Assembly (NCBI GenBank): GCA_036503065.1
Contig: DASXXM010000500.1
Span: forward strand, 1 to 34,286
Reading direction: 5' to 3'
DNA from: DATEPR01 sp036503065
GTDB lineage: Bacteria; Actinomycetota; Actinomycetes; Mycobacteriales; Pseudonocardiaceae
Length of the DNA: 34,286 bases
Each line of letters begins with the position of its first letter. Position 1 is the first letter of the stretch. Below are positions 15,420-23,194 of this stretch, one piece after another. The translations under genes and the position numbers were made by a program. The notes beneath the pieces were generated by a model that saw nothing but the letters and a program-made list of their open reading frames with translations, was not told the origin of the DNA and searched no databases.

Positions 15420-16325
15420 TTACACGCTGTGGGACAGGGCATCCGCCTGCGGCATCGGCATGATCCGGAACAGCTTGGTGAACGTGGTGATCAGTGCGGG
15501 GTCGCCGAGGAACTTGACGTCGCCGCTCTCGATCGCTTCCGCCGCGCTGAGCTCGCCGGTCATCATCGGCTTGAGCGCCATGCCGGGGTCGAGCACGAGG
15601 TCGGCGCCCGGCAGCGGGCCCTCGCCGGTGTCGATCTCGCCGTCGTGGATCTTGGCGTGGACCACCAGGTCGCCCACGGTCAGCTGGTAGCTCACCGTCA
15701 CGCCGGCGGCCGCCTCGGGACGGAACGTGGTCCGCAGGGCCATCCGCACCGAGTCGGAGGTGACCACGTCCTCCGGTCGCGGATCGCCGAGCAGGCGCGC
15801 ACCCCAGCGGCCGAGCCGGATGACGATGTCGTCGAGCTCACGGCCGAACTCGGTGAGCGTGTACCGGGTCTCGCCGTCCGTGTCCTGCACGCGGCGCACG
15901 ACGCCGCCGTGCTCGAGTTCCCGCAGCCGCGCGGACAGGATGTCCGTTGCCGCGCTGGGGAATCCGTCGTGCAGCTCGTGGAAGGTCTTCGGGCGGATCA
16001 GCAGGTCGCGGATGAACAGCATCGACCAGCGCTCGCCGACGATCTCCAGGGCACGCGAGAGTCCACAGAACTGGCCGTAGGTGCGCCGGGTCATCGTCTG
16101 CAACTGGGAGATGACGGCCTCCATATAGGAGGACTCCGCGGAGTTCATCGCCATCGCTTCGTCGAAGTCGGTTTCGGTGTCCGGTTGCCTCGTGCCGTTC
16201 GTCGTGAATTGGAACCTGTCGCTCGCGATTGTCACGCCCTGCCGGTCGACGACCAGCTTCCATCGCGCTTCAGTCATTGCGCGTCCAATCTTCCGGTCCT
16301 CGGACTCACCCAGTTCAATGTTCAT
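15420..16325 (-). CDS. HxlR-family regulator fused to an SCP2-like sterol-carrier domain
   Basis: A protein of about 301 residues from ATG 16325. The HxlR winged helix begins at about residue 78 (MTRRTYGQFCGLSRALEIVG) and includes RWSMLFIRDLLIRPKTFHEL and the wing RRVQDTDGETRYTLTEFG. An SCP2-like hydrophobic-ligand domain follows to the C-terminus (GALTS-like turn in MMTGELSAAEAIESGDVKFLGD). HxlR-SCP2 fusions are common in actinomycetes and usually start at the MTRR methionine; the extra 77 residues here are unusual. The alternative start is ATG 16094, with a poor ribosome site. It probably senses a small hydrophobic ligand and controls local genes. It lies 92 bases after a small unknown gene in the same direction, downstream of the tetR-region palindrome. 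Confidence 0.85.
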   Translation of the reverse strand: MNIELGESEDRKIGRAMTEARWKLVVDRQGVTIASDRFQFTTNGTRQPDTETDFDEAMAMNSAESSYMEAVISQLQTMTRRTYGQFCGLSRALEIVGERWSMLFIRDLLIRPKTFHELHDGFPSAATDILSARLRELEHGGVVRRVQDTDGETRYTLTEFGRELDDIVIRLGRWGARLLGDPRPEDVVTSDSVRMALRTTFRPEAAAGVTVSYQLTVGDLVVHAKIHDGEIDTGEGPLPGADLVLDPGMALKPMMTGELSAAEAIESGDVKFLGDPALITTFTKLFRIMPMPQADALSHSV

Positions 16326-16417
16326 GGTCCTGCCTGGCAGGTGTGAGCCGCATCTCCCGGATTGCCGGGCCGTACGGCCCGAATCGCAATCCACAAGAAG
16401 ATCAACCGCTGGCGTCG

Positions 16418-16741
16418 TCAGTCGGCGACCGGGTCGGCCGCGGTGCGCCGGACCGGGCCAAGATAGCGGATACCGAAGCTGTCCGAGCCGTGCAGGCTGA
16501 TCTCCAGGACGAGGTCCGCACGCACCAGGACGGCGAACTCGTTCGGGCGCCGGGGGTCCTCCGCGACCTTGTAGGTCTGGCACACGGAGCCGTCGGCGAC
16601 CGCGAACAGCACGCGGTACACCGCGTTCTGCTCGACCTGCCCGGCTGTCTCGGCCCAGGCGTCGAGCAGGTCGAGGCCGGTCTCGAGGCGGCACTGCGGG
16701 GTGTTGCCGACGCTGCCGCCCGGCCCGGTTGGCTGGTACAT
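16418..16741 (-). CDS. Small conserved-looking protein of unknown function
   Basis: A 107-residue soluble protein with an orderly alpha/beta pattern (LETGLDLLDAWAETAGQ, NAVYRVLFAVADGSVCQTY, LVRADLVLEISLHGSDSFGI). From memory it resembles the actinobacterial DUF6235 group, but this is unverified. The start codon lies 28 bases from the palindrome at 16770-16807, divergent from tetR, so TetR probably controls it. It is likely co-transcribed with the HxlR-SCP2 gene. Shine-Dalgarno is weak. Confidence 0.7.
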   Translation of the reverse strand: MYQPTGPGGSVGNTPQCRLETGLDLLDAWAETAGQVEQNAVYRVLFAVADGSVCQTYKVAEDPRRPNEFAVLVRADLVLEISLHGSDSFGIRYLGPVRRTAADPVAD

Positions 16742-16769
16742 GGCACTTCTCGCTTCCTGTCAGTCGTAG

Positions 16770-16807
16770 CATAACGGTGCTATTTCTTAAAAGATAGCGG
16801 TGTTATG
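16770..16807. promoter_or_regulatory. Probable TetR operator palindrome in a divergent promoter
   Basis: CATAACGGTGCTAT (16770-16783) faces ATAGCGGTGTTATG (16794-16807). The outer CATAAC/GTTATG and inner GCTAT/ATAGC arms are inverted repeats around a 10-base AT-rich centre at 16788/16789. The 38-base element fills most of the 79-base gap between the small unknown gene and tetR, so a bound repressor could block both promoters. It is among the most AT-rich sequence in the neighbourhood. Confidence 0.7.
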
Positions 16808-16820
16808 TCATACTGTCAAG

Positions 16821-17489
16821 GTGAGTCCACGCCGATCCGATCCCAAGACCCGCGACGCGCTGGTGGACATCGGTGCGCGCCTGTTGAGCCTGGAAGGCCC
16901 GGACGCCCTGTCCACCCGCCGGATCGCGGCCGAGGCCGGCACGTCGACCATGGCCGTGTACACCCACTTCGGCGGCATGAACGGCCTGGTCCGCGAGATG
17001 GTCTACGAGGGCTTCCGCCGGCTGCGAGACGAGTTCGCCCGGGTCACCGTCACCGACGACCCGGTGGCCGACGCGGCTACCTACGGCCGCGCCTACCGGC
17101 GCAACGCGCTGGCCAACCCGCACCTCTACCCGATCATGTTCGGTGGCACCCGGCTCGCCGGTTTCGAACTGACCGAGGAGGACCGCCAGCACGGCCGCTA
17201 CAACCTGCTCGACGTCGTCAACTGCGCGGGCCGCTGTATCGAGGCCAAACGCTTCCGCGCGGCGGAAACCGGCATGGTCGCCCACCAGATGTGGCTGGCC
17301 GTCCACGGCCTGGTCAGCCTCGAACTCGGCGACTACCTGATCGAGCCGTGGACCGCGGACGCCTGCCTCGAAGCCCAACTCGTCGGGCTGATGATCGGCG
17401 CGGGCGACACCGAGCGGGCCGCCACCCACTCGGTAGCCGTCTCCGCCAAGCGTTTCGCCGGCGAGTTCGGCGCCATCGCGACGGTGTGA
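16821..17489 (+). CDS. TetR/AcrR-family transcriptional regulator
   Basis: A 222-residue regulator. The N-terminal helix-turn-helix reads STRRIAAEAGTSTMAVYTHFGGMNGLVREM, typical of TetR; the C-terminal ligand domain resembles the WHG/TetR_C_33-like group. GTG 16821 is chosen because the DNA-binding domain starts there; CATACT at 16809-16814 could be a -10 giving a leaderless message. It is probably an autorepressor acting on the adjacent palindrome and controlling the divergent small gene and HxlR-SCP2 gene. Its last 93 bases (17397-17489) occur again at 21121-21213. Confidence 0.9.
   Translation: MSPRRSDPKTRDALVDIGARLLSLEGPDALSTRRIAAEAGTSTMAVYTHFGGMNGLVREMVYEGFRRLRDEFARVTVTDDPVADAATYGRAYRRNALANPHLYPIMFGGTRLAGFELTEEDRQHGRYNLLDVVNCAGRCIEAKRFRAAETGMVAHQMWLAVHGLVSLELGDYLIEPWTADACLEAQLVGLMIGAGDTERAATHSVAVSAKRFAGEFGAIATV
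17397..17489 (+). repeat. Duplicated tetR 3' end, copy 1 (inside the intact gene)
   Basis: 93 bases including the tetR stop codon match 21121-21213 without gaps, with about six substitutions (roughly 93-94% identity). A shorter CAGCAA-CTTGCCGGT similarity continues just after the stop in both copies. The pair brackets the lower-GC island 17590-20965. Confidence 0.85.
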
Positions 17490-17589
17490 CTACTCCGGCT
17501 CTGCATGGTGCTCCAGCAAACTTGCCGGTCGCCACGAACAACCAACCCATCAGGGCAATATGTCGTGGTGCAAGGCCGTTACCCGGTGA

Positions 17590-18141
17590 TCACCATCTCG
17601 TCGACCGCTCCACCGCCTCTACCACCGGCAGCCAATCAAAGCCTGTGGAGTCGCCCTTGACCATCGGCTTGCGTCGAATAACCTCATTGCGCAGTACCTG
17701 TACACCCCATCGCCGTAGCTTGCGCAAGCTCTTGTTAAATGCAGGATGAGCAGCCAAGGTTGACTTGGCGTATGGCACGGCAATGATCGGTAGCCGTAGG
17801 CCAATTGCCTCGTTCAGCAGGCCGAGCGCGAAGGTGTCGCTGATGCCAGCCACCCACTTGTTGATCGTGTTGAAGGTGGCTGGTACCACTGCTATCGCAT
17901 CGGATTTCGGCAATGCGTCGCCGTCGCCAGGAAATTGATGATCTTGGCGTACCGGAGAGCCGGTCTGCTGAGCGAGTGCCACTGTGTCCAACCAAGTGGC
18001 GGCGCGCGGTGTAGCGATAACGCAGACCAGCCAACCCTGTTCGATCAATAAGGTAATAAGCTCGCTGATCCGTTGCGCGGGTGGTGCGGCGCAGACGATC
18101 AAATAGAGCACTCGGTGGCGAGTTGCGACCGGTTCACTCAC
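17590..18141 (-). CDS. Flavoprotein of the HFCD / phosphopantothenoylcysteine decarboxylase-like family
   Basis: A 183-residue flavin-binding protein. RVLYLIVCAAPPAQRI forms the first strand/loop, and VVPATFNTINKWVAGISDTFALGLLNEA is the PATxNT-type FMN motif of HFCD proteins, followed by LPIIAVPYAKSTLAAHP. Family members decarboxylate cysteine residues or act as flavin-dependent regulators. The GTG start at 18141 overlaps the stop of the XRE gene (GTGA), so the two are translationally coupled. XRE-flavoprotein pairs are common in actinomycetes. Base composition is clearly lower in GC than the enediyne genes. No link to the pathway is evident. Confidence 0.85.
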   Translation of the reverse strand: MSEPVATRHRVLYLIVCAAPPAQRISELITLLIEQGWLVCVIATPRAATWLDTVALAQQTGSPVRQDHQFPGDGDALPKSDAIAVVPATFNTINKWVAGISDTFALGLLNEAIGLRLPIIAVPYAKSTLAAHPAFNKSLRKLRRWGVQVLRNEVIRRKPMVKGDSTGFDWLPVVEAVERSTRW

Positions 18142-19496
18142 CGCAACACATCTGCCCGAGCAGCGAGAGCCCGCAGGCCAGGTGTTGCACCCGTTCGCTC
18201 ACGACCTAGCAAGGTACTCAATAGTGATCGAGCTGCGGCGTTGCGCGAAATTACTTGAGCTGCGACACGTTCGCCTTCAAGCAAATGGAGTACGGCAAGA
18301 CCGTCTTCCTCTTGCTGCACTGCTGCTCTCGCCAAATCAAGGTGGACCTGGGAGCGACGACCGGCAAGCACCTTGGGTAGACAGTCCGTATCAATGGCTG
18401 CACCGAGTTGCACAGCCTGCTTGGTATCACCGAGGTCCAAGCGCACAGCGACCTCGTGGATAGCAACGTTTGTGGGACCAAACGCTGTCCACAACCAGTT
18501 ACCATCGACACTCAGTTGTTCAGCGAGTTGCCATGCGTTCTGCAAATGCTGTTGCGCTTGTGTCCTGTCGCCTCGACGTGCTGCCAGAATCGCTGACAGC
18601 AACAGCAACGCACCTCGAACCGAAAGCGTCTCTTGTCGATGGGCTGCGCCGCCCGGCGGCATATGTCGCCGAGTCATATCGTCGGCGGTGCTAACGGCAA
18701 GCTGTTCGGCGTCTTCTTCGTGTCCAGCTCGCAGGAGCGCGCAAGCCACTTGATATTGGGCGGCACCGATAAGTCCGTGATGCCCGCTCTCTTGTGCCTG
18801 GCGCAAAGCACGGTCGGCCGTCACCCATGCCAGACCGGCATCAGCCTGTTTCGTCGCCAGTTTGGCAGCAGCGACATAGGCGGCGGCCATTGTCTGAGTC
18901 AGATTGACGCTGTTCATGCTGCCGTCGTTGGTATCGGCAAGGCGATCAAGTTGCCACAACAACGTCGGCAGCAGATCAGCGGCGCCGTCGTAATCTGCGG
19001 ACTGGTAGAGACGGTGGGCCTCACGAGTCGCGGCCTGCGTCGTTGCGATATTGAACGGTATGTGTGACGTCGCCACGACCGCACGGCCGAGCACCACTTG
19101 GCGCAAGGCGTCAAGGCTCGCCTGGTAGCTGCCAGCTTGGTCAACGGCTGGCATCGGCGTCGGCGCACCAGGACGCTTTTGAAGCTGCGCCACTCGTGCG
19201 CGTACGTCAGCTAGTTCACGTACGCGGACCACCTGCTCGTGCTCGGCCTTGGCGGCTTGGAACTCGTGGAAGCCGGTCAGCAGGCTGCCGTCAGCGCGAC
19301 AGGCTTGGTCGGCGGCCTGCCAGAAGCGTTCATCCCCCCGACTGCGCCCCTTCTCGATGTGCGCAACGGTCGTTCGATCGCAGATGGCCGCCTGGGCAAG
19401 CTGGCCTTGCGTCAGCTCAGCGGCTTGCCGGAACGTGGCCAGACGATCGCCGAGGGCACGGCGCAGTGTCGTGATTGCTTCCGGTTCCCGTGCCAT
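18138..19496 (-). CDS. XRE-family regulator with a long helical (TPR-like) C-terminal region
   Basis: A 452-residue protein. Residues about 10-55 are a Cro/CI helix-turn-helix (FRQAAELTQGQLAQAA, then DRTTVAHIEKG). The remainder is Ala/Leu/Gln-rich paired helices resembling TPRs (LLPTLLWQLDRLADT, YVAAAKLATKQADAGLAWV, AQYQVACALLRAGHEEDAEQLA). This is the common actinomycete regulator type that partners with small acidic proteins or flavoproteins. ATG 19496 is preferred because the HTH starts shortly after; the frame is open to 19607. It is divergent from the gene at 19702, with a GCTGT/ACAGC repeat (19529-19543) in between. GC content is lower than the rest of the window. Confidence 0.85.
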   Translation of the reverse strand: MAREPEAITTLRRALGDRLATFRQAAELTQGQLAQAAICDRTTVAHIEKGRSRGDERFWQAADQACRADGSLLTGFHEFQAAKAEHEQVVRVRELADVRARVAQLQKRPGAPTPMPAVDQAGSYQASLDALRQVVLGRAVVATSHIPFNIATTQAATREAHRLYQSADYDGAADLLPTLLWQLDRLADTNDGSMNSVNLTQTMAAAYVAAAKLATKQADAGLAWVTADRALRQAQESGHHGLIGAAQYQVACALLRAGHEEDAEQLAVSTADDMTRRHMPPGGAAHRQETLSVRGALLLLSAILAARRGDRTQAQQHLQNAWQLAEQLSVDGNWLWTAFGPTNVAIHEVAVRLDLGDTKQAVQLGAAIDTDCLPKVLAGRRSQVHLDLARAAVQQEEDGLAVLHLLEGERVAAQVISRNAAARSLLSTLLGRERTGATPGLRALAARADVLR

Positions 19497-19701
19497 GTCA
19501 CCCACATTCCCACTTTGTGTACCAACACGCTGTCTCTCACAGCATAACCGCAGGTGATTGCTGGTGTGGCAACCCTTCGCACGTACTCGCGCACGCCAGG
19601 TGATCACCGCTTGACTGCTGGTCAGGCAACCGACACACGGCCCCGGAGGACGTCACGGGCCGACTGTCGCTGGTCGTGTGTGAACGATCGGAGGATCAGC
19701 A
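19497..19701. promoter_or_regulatory. Divergent spacer, XRE gene / unknown operon
   Basis: 205 bases without a convincing gene. A small inverted repeat GCTGT-CTCTC-ACAGC lies at 19529-19543, about 33 bases before the XRE start, and might be its operator. A strong GGAGGA ribosome site (19690-19695) serves the downstream gene. Confidence 0.35.
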
Positions 19702-20367
19702 GTGAGGACACCAACCAGGTCATGCCCGACGGTCGGTCGTGGTGGCGTCGTGCCTTACATCACGTCCTGGAGTGAGGAGACGAAGCTCCCCGTCGAGGTC
19801 GTCATGCGCACCAGTATGGGTATCGGCTTCGGTATCGCGTACGTGGACGAAACCCCGGCCGACCGCGACCGGGACGGCATTCTCTGGACCCGCAAACCCA
19901 ACCGCCACGGGCACGGCCGTCCCGAGTTCGGCGATGTCCACTCCCAACGGCAACGGCGCGCCATGCGGCTGCTGCTATGCCAGGTCTGCGGCCAACCCGC
20001 CGACCGCAACACCGACGGCGTCCTATGGCTGCTGCCCGACTACTACGCCGAGGCCGAGGGCTGGCCGGAGAACTACGACCTGGCCGAACCACCCGTCTGC
20101 GTGGCATGCGTCCCCGTCGCGACACGGCTGTGCCCCGCCCTACGCAAGGGGTATCTGGGCATCCGCGCCCGCAACGCCCCCATCTGTGGAGTCCGAGGCG
20201 TGGTCTATCAACCGGCTCGTCCGGCGCCGGTCATGTTGCGGGACTACCTTGTCCGCTACGACAACCCCACGATCCGCTGGACCGTCGCCGACCAACTACT
20301 ACGGACACTCCAGGACTGCACCACCGTCGACCTCGACCACCACACCACACCCGAGAGTGGATCATGA
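19702..20367 (+). CDS. Unknown protein with CxxC pairs (paralogue of 33431-34132)
   Basis: A 221-residue soluble protein, no assigned function. After a short variable start it carries GGVVPYITSWSEE, then YVDETPADRDRDGILWTRKP, a CQVCGQPADR motif, a CVACVPVATRLCPAL motif and a CGVRGVVYQP stretch. The two CxxC pairs and single Cys residues could bind a metal. The same blocks in the same order occur in the protein at 33431-34132. GTG start with GGAGGA six bases upstream. Its stop overlaps the next start (ATGA), so it begins a tightly coupled three-gene operon divergent from an XRE regulator. Confidence 0.75.
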   Translation: MRTPTRSCPTVGRGGVVPYITSWSEETKLPVEVVMRTSMGIGFGIAYVDETPADRDRDGILWTRKPNRHGHGRPEFGDVHSQRQRRAMRLLLCQVCGQPADRNTDGVLWLLPDYYAEAEGWPENYDLAEPPVCVACVPVATRLCPALRKGYLGIRARNAPICGVRGVVYQPARPAPVMLRDYLVRYDNPTIRWTVADQLLRTLQDCTTVDLDHHTTPESGS

Positions 20368-20744
20368 TCGGGACGGGTGTCCGTGACCCCGAGGACCCCG
20401 ACCGATGGCTGGTAGCGCCGTGGCCAGCGGACGCGACCTTCGGCGCGGTCCTGCACCACTTCCGACAAGCCAGCGTCGCACGGCTGCCCAGCGACGGCGG
20501 CATCGCCCGTCTGCTGGCCTTTCACGAGGGCTTCCGGGCCGCACTGGCGGCAGCCCCTATCGAAGAGTTCACCGACCAGGACCAACACGACTGGTGCGGC
20601 CACATCCTGGACTGTGCCGAACTCAGCGTGACCCTCTTCCAGAACCAGTACCTCGCTCACCACGGTCACGATCCCCAGGCAGACGAGGACGAGCACGTCC
20701 AAACGATCCAACACCGAAGCGCCGCCCAGCTGCCAGGGCCGTGA
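20364..20744 (+). CDS. Unknown acidic protein, coupled to its upstream neighbour
   Basis: A 126-residue acidic protein rich in His, Asp and Gln. Recognisable features are PDRWLVAPWPADATFGAVLHHF near the start and a charged tail with EDEHVQTIQH. I do not recognise a family. ATG 20364 overlaps the preceding stop (ATGA) and its own stop overlaps the next GTG (GTGA), so all three products are probably made together. Confidence 0.65.
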   Translation: MIGTGVRDPEDPDRWLVAPWPADATFGAVLHHFRQASVARLPSDGGIARLLAFHEGFRAALAAAPIEEFTDQDQHDWCGHILDCAELSVTLFQNQYLAHHGHDPQADEDEHVQTIQHRSAAQLPGP

Positions 20745-20965
20745 TCGACTTGGTGGCGATGTGGCGGGACTACGCCCACCACAACAAGCAGCGTGCCCTC
20801 GCCCAACGGGCCACCGGTGATGTATTCGGGGCGCGGCTGAGCACAGCGCGAGCGGATGTCCGCGCACAGGCTGCTGAACTGGTGGCAAAGTGTGCCACGC
20901 CCACAGCCGCCGCCATGGAAATGCCCGGAGGGCAACAGCACTGTGGCAGTCAGACCTGCCGTTGA
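20741..20965 (+). CDS. Small unknown protein ending the three-gene operon
   Basis: A 74-residue, mostly helical protein (MIDLVAMWRDYAHHNKQRAL, then LSTARADVRAQAAELVAKC). Its GTG start overlaps the stop of the previous gene by four bases, which is the main reason to accept it. The last 20 residues look disordered and contain Cys. Function unknown. Confidence 0.5.
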   Translation: MIDLVAMWRDYAHHNKQRALAQRATGDVFGARLSTARADVRAQAAELVAKCATPTAAAMEMPGGQQHCGSQTCR

Positions 20966-21244
20966 TCGGCTTTGACGCGGCGGCGGTCGCCTACATCCAG
21001 GCTCGGGTGTGGCAGCACTGTGCACAGGCGATCGAGCCGGGGTTACCCCGGGTACAACCCAAGCTGGAGTGGGAGTAGACCACCGCGCGGCGACCGTTCC
21101 ACAGGTCACTCGACGGAGTCGGCGCAGGCGACACCGAGCGGGCCGCCACCCACTCGGTGGCCGTCTCCGTCAGGCGTTTCGCCGCCGAGTTCGGCGCCAT
21201 CGCGACTGTGTGAGTGTGGCTACGCCAGCAACTTGCCGGTGCGG
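20966..21244. other. Intergenic stretch containing a tetR remnant
   Basis: 279 bases between the island operon and the MDMPI-like gene, both ending here. Apart from the tetR 3'-end copy at 21121-21213, no gene or terminator is convincing. Confidence 0.5.
21121..21213 (+). pseudogene. Remnant of a tetR 3' end, copy 2
   Basis: Translates in frame to the last 30 residues of the TetR protein with only three amino-acid changes (A to V, K to R, G to A) and ends in the same TGA. Upstream similarity fades within about 25 bases after a small gap. No start or DNA-binding domain remains. The equal mix of silent and conservative changes suggests it came from a functional homologue or an old duplication, not a recent copy. 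Confidence 0.8.
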
Positions 21245-22060
21245 TCAACCGCTGACATGGGCGGTGTTGTCGAGCCAGTCCTGGGCGAGGTCGGTGTGGC
21301 CCTCGACGGTGACGTCGGTGGCTTCGCGGTCGGTGAGAGGGAGTCGTCGGGTCAGGATCAGCAGCAGCGACAGTGCCGGGCCGGTCACCGTCACGTCGGC
21401 CTGCTGGGTTCGGCGCTGCCACGTCGCCCCGTCCGGCCGCCGTTCGACGAACCAGGCGCCCGCGTCGTCCGCGGTGTCGGTGGCCAGCCACTGCAGGGTC
21501 TGCCCGGTGCCCCGGATGGCGTGGGCGGACTCGGACCGCCGCATCTCCCAGGTGGGGGAGGTGAGCATCGCGAGGTGGTTGCTGATGAGCGCGGCTGCGA
21601 GGTCGGCGTCAATGTCGTTGTCGATGTCGGCCGGTCGGTCCGCCGCGTTGGCTGCGTCAAAGCCGTGGACAACCGCCTCGTTGAGGGCGCTGGACAGCCA
21701 GAATCTCGTCCCGGGCCGCTCGTCCCCCGCGGGGTTGAATACCGGCGCGTCGAGCGCGTCATCGGAGCACGCGCTCGCGACCCGCTGCGCGGACTCCGAC
21801 AGCCACGCCGGCCACTCGCGGGGGTCGGTGGGGAGTACGGCCATCTCCGTGGGCAGCTGTGTGGGGTCGGTGATCCGCCGCTCGATGATCTCCGCGACCC
21901 AGTTCTGGGACTGGCCCACATGCTCGACCAGGTCGGTGATGGTCCACCCCTGGGCTGTCGGCACCGCTGCGTCAGGTCCGGCCGCGACGGCTGATCCCGC
22001 CAGACGTTGGGTGTGTTCGACGATCGCTCGCCGTGCCTGTTCCGCGTTGAGCTCGGTCAT
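21245..22060 (-). CDS. Mycothiol-dependent maleylpyruvate isomerase-like (DinB/MDMPI fold) protein
   Basis: A 271-residue protein of the TIGR03083/MDMPI_N family: an N-terminal four-helix metal-binding domain with GWTITDLVEHVGQSQNWVAEII (metal His), NEAVVHGFDAA (further His), and a C-terminal SCP2/MDMPI_C-like part (RPDGATWQRRTQQADVTVTGPALSLLLIL). Relatives use mycothiol for isomerisation or transferase reactions, but most are uncharacterised. A thiol-linked protein near enediyne genes could bear on warhead detoxification (speculation). ATG 22060 may be leaderless: TACCTT lies about seven bases upstream and no ribosome site is seen. Confidence 0.8.
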   Translation of the reverse strand: MTELNAEQARRAIVEHTQRLAGSAVAAGPDAAVPTAQGWTITDLVEHVGQSQNWVAEIIERRITDPTQLPTEMAVLPTDPREWPAWLSESAQRVASACSDDALDAPVFNPAGDERPGTRFWLSSALNEAVVHGFDAANAADRPADIDNDIDADLAAALISNHLAMLTSPTWEMRRSESAHAIRGTGQTLQWLATDTADDAGAWFVERRPDGATWQRRTQQADVTVTGPALSLLLILTRRLPLTDREATDVTVEGHTDLAQDWLDNTAHVSG

Positions 22061-22104
22061 GGGCGCCAAGGTACTCGTCGACGACGAAGGCCACACGTGA
22101 CGTC

Positions 22105-22139
22105 GGCAGCGCAGGCGAACCCGGTCCGCCTGCGCTGCC
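22105..22139 (-). terminator. Hairpin terminator of the PksE-E10-E6 operon
   Basis: Perfect 13-base arms 22105-22117 and 22127-22139 with a 9-base loop, 30 bases beyond the flavin reductase stop. Confidence 0.8.
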
Positions 22140-22168
22140 TCTTCAGTGTCTACAGTGGAACGTCGTGA

Positions 22169-22720
22169 CTACGCCGACTTCGCCTGCGGCGGTGGGAGTT
22201 GGTGGTAGGCACCGGCGAAGAACAGCAGCGCGTCCCGGTCCGTGCCCCGGCTCGACGTCAGCACCTTGCCGAGGAAGATCGAGTGGTCGCCGCCGTGGTA
22301 GACCTCGGACAGCCCGCACTCCAACCAGGCCAGCGCACCGACCAGCAGCGGTGCGCCCGTCTGCGGGCCGGGCACCCACTCGACCGCGTCGAACTGGGCC
22401 ATGCCCTTGGGCCGGGTCCGGTCGGCGAAGTACCTGGCCAGGTGCTGCTGGTCGGCCGCGAGCAGGGACACGCCGAAACCGCGGGTGGACAGGATCGCCT
22501 CGTGGATGCGCGCCGGCCGGGCCACACAGCACAGCGCCAGCGGCGGATCCAGCGACACCGATGAGAACGCGTTGGCCGTCATGCCGTGCCCGTGCTCGCC
22601 ACCGGCGGTCAACACCGTGACGCCGCTGGCGAACTGCGACATCACCTCGCGCAGCGAGGCGGGAATCATCTCGCCACGCTGTTCGCGTTGAAACGGAATC
22701 AGGCGCCCTTCCCCTGACAC
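22169..22720 (-). CDS. Flavin reductase, short-chain split-barrel type (SgcE6-like)
   Basis: A 183-residue NAD(P)H:flavin reductase of the FMN-binding split-barrel family (ASGVTVLTA, HGMTANAFSSVSLDPPLALCCV, STRGFGVSLLAADQ). Such enzymes supply reduced FAD/FMN to two-component monooxygenases; SgcE6 does this in C-1027. No FADH2-dependent hydroxylase is visible in the window, so its partner is elsewhere or it serves another step. Start GTG 22720 is chosen: GGAGGG lies five bases upstream and it falls two bases after the E10 stop. A TTG at 22732 is the less likely alternative. Last gene of the PksE operon. Confidence 0.9.
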   Translation of the reverse strand: MSGEGRLIPFQREQRGEMIPASLREVMSQFASGVTVLTAGGEHGHGMTANAFSSVSLDPPLALCCVARPARIHEAILSTRGFGVSLLAADQQHLARYFADRTRPKGMAQFDAVEWVPGPQTGAPLLVGALAWLECGLSEVYHGGDHSIFLGKVLTSSRGTDRDALLFFAGAYHQLPPPQAKSA

Positions 22721-22721
22721 G

Positions 22722-23189
22722 TCACCCTCCAACCGCCGTCGACACCGTGGACCCGCGCCGGGCGAACTGCGCGCCGTGGTACGGGGCCAGCGCCTCGCGC
22801 AGCACGGCCGGCACCCGCGCCGGAACCGTCTTGTTGATCGGCCCGCGCATGCACGCGAGCCGCTGCTTTCCCTTGGCCACCAGGTTCTCCAGCCCGTCGG
22901 CCAGCCGCACGTAGTCGAAGCTGAACTCGATCTGGGTCTGGGTCAGCTCCTCGAGGCGCATCCGCACCGACAGTTCGTCGAACGCGGTGATCTCGGCGAA
23001 GAACTCGCAGTCCGCCTTGAGCGTGTACAGCTTCAGGTCGTCGTTCAGCAACACTTCCGGCGCCTTCTCCTTGAGGAACTTCTCCCGGCAGTGACCCTGC
23101 CAACGCAGGTAGTTGACGTAGTAGACGTTGCCGACGAAGTTGGTCTCCTCGAGCCCAACCATGTGGCGGATCTCGTAGTAATTGGTCAC
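22722..23189 (-). CDS. Enediyne hot-dog thioesterase (E10 / CalE7 family)
   Basis: A 155-residue single hot-dog domain. The N-terminal YYEIRHMVGLEETNFVGNVY and the YVNYLRWQGHCREKFL stretch are diagnostic of the enediyne PKS thioesterases SgcE10/CalE7, which release the polyene from PksE. The Asp seen in general 4-hydroxybenzoyl-CoA thioesterases is replaced by Asn in NFVGNVYY, as is usual in the enediyne group. It follows the PksE stop by five bases. Start GTG 23189 matches the known N-terminus (M-T-x-YYEIRH); AGAGGA lies about twelve bases upstream. The long frame continuing upstream is a PksE shadow. Confidence 0.96.
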   Translation of the reverse strand: MTNYYEIRHMVGLEETNFVGNVYYVNYLRWQGHCREKFLKEKAPEVLLNDDLKLYTLKADCEFFAEITAFDELSVRMRLEELTQTQIEFSFDYVRLADGLENLVAKGKQRLACMRGPINKTVPARVPAVLREALAPYHGAQFARRGSTVSTAVGG

Positions 23190-23194
23190 CTTCG

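Noticed and set aside
17490..21120. Insertion sequence or integrase behind the tetR duplication
   Set aside because: No transposase, integrase or terminal inverted repeats could be found in the island; only the duplicated tetR end and composition support insertion.
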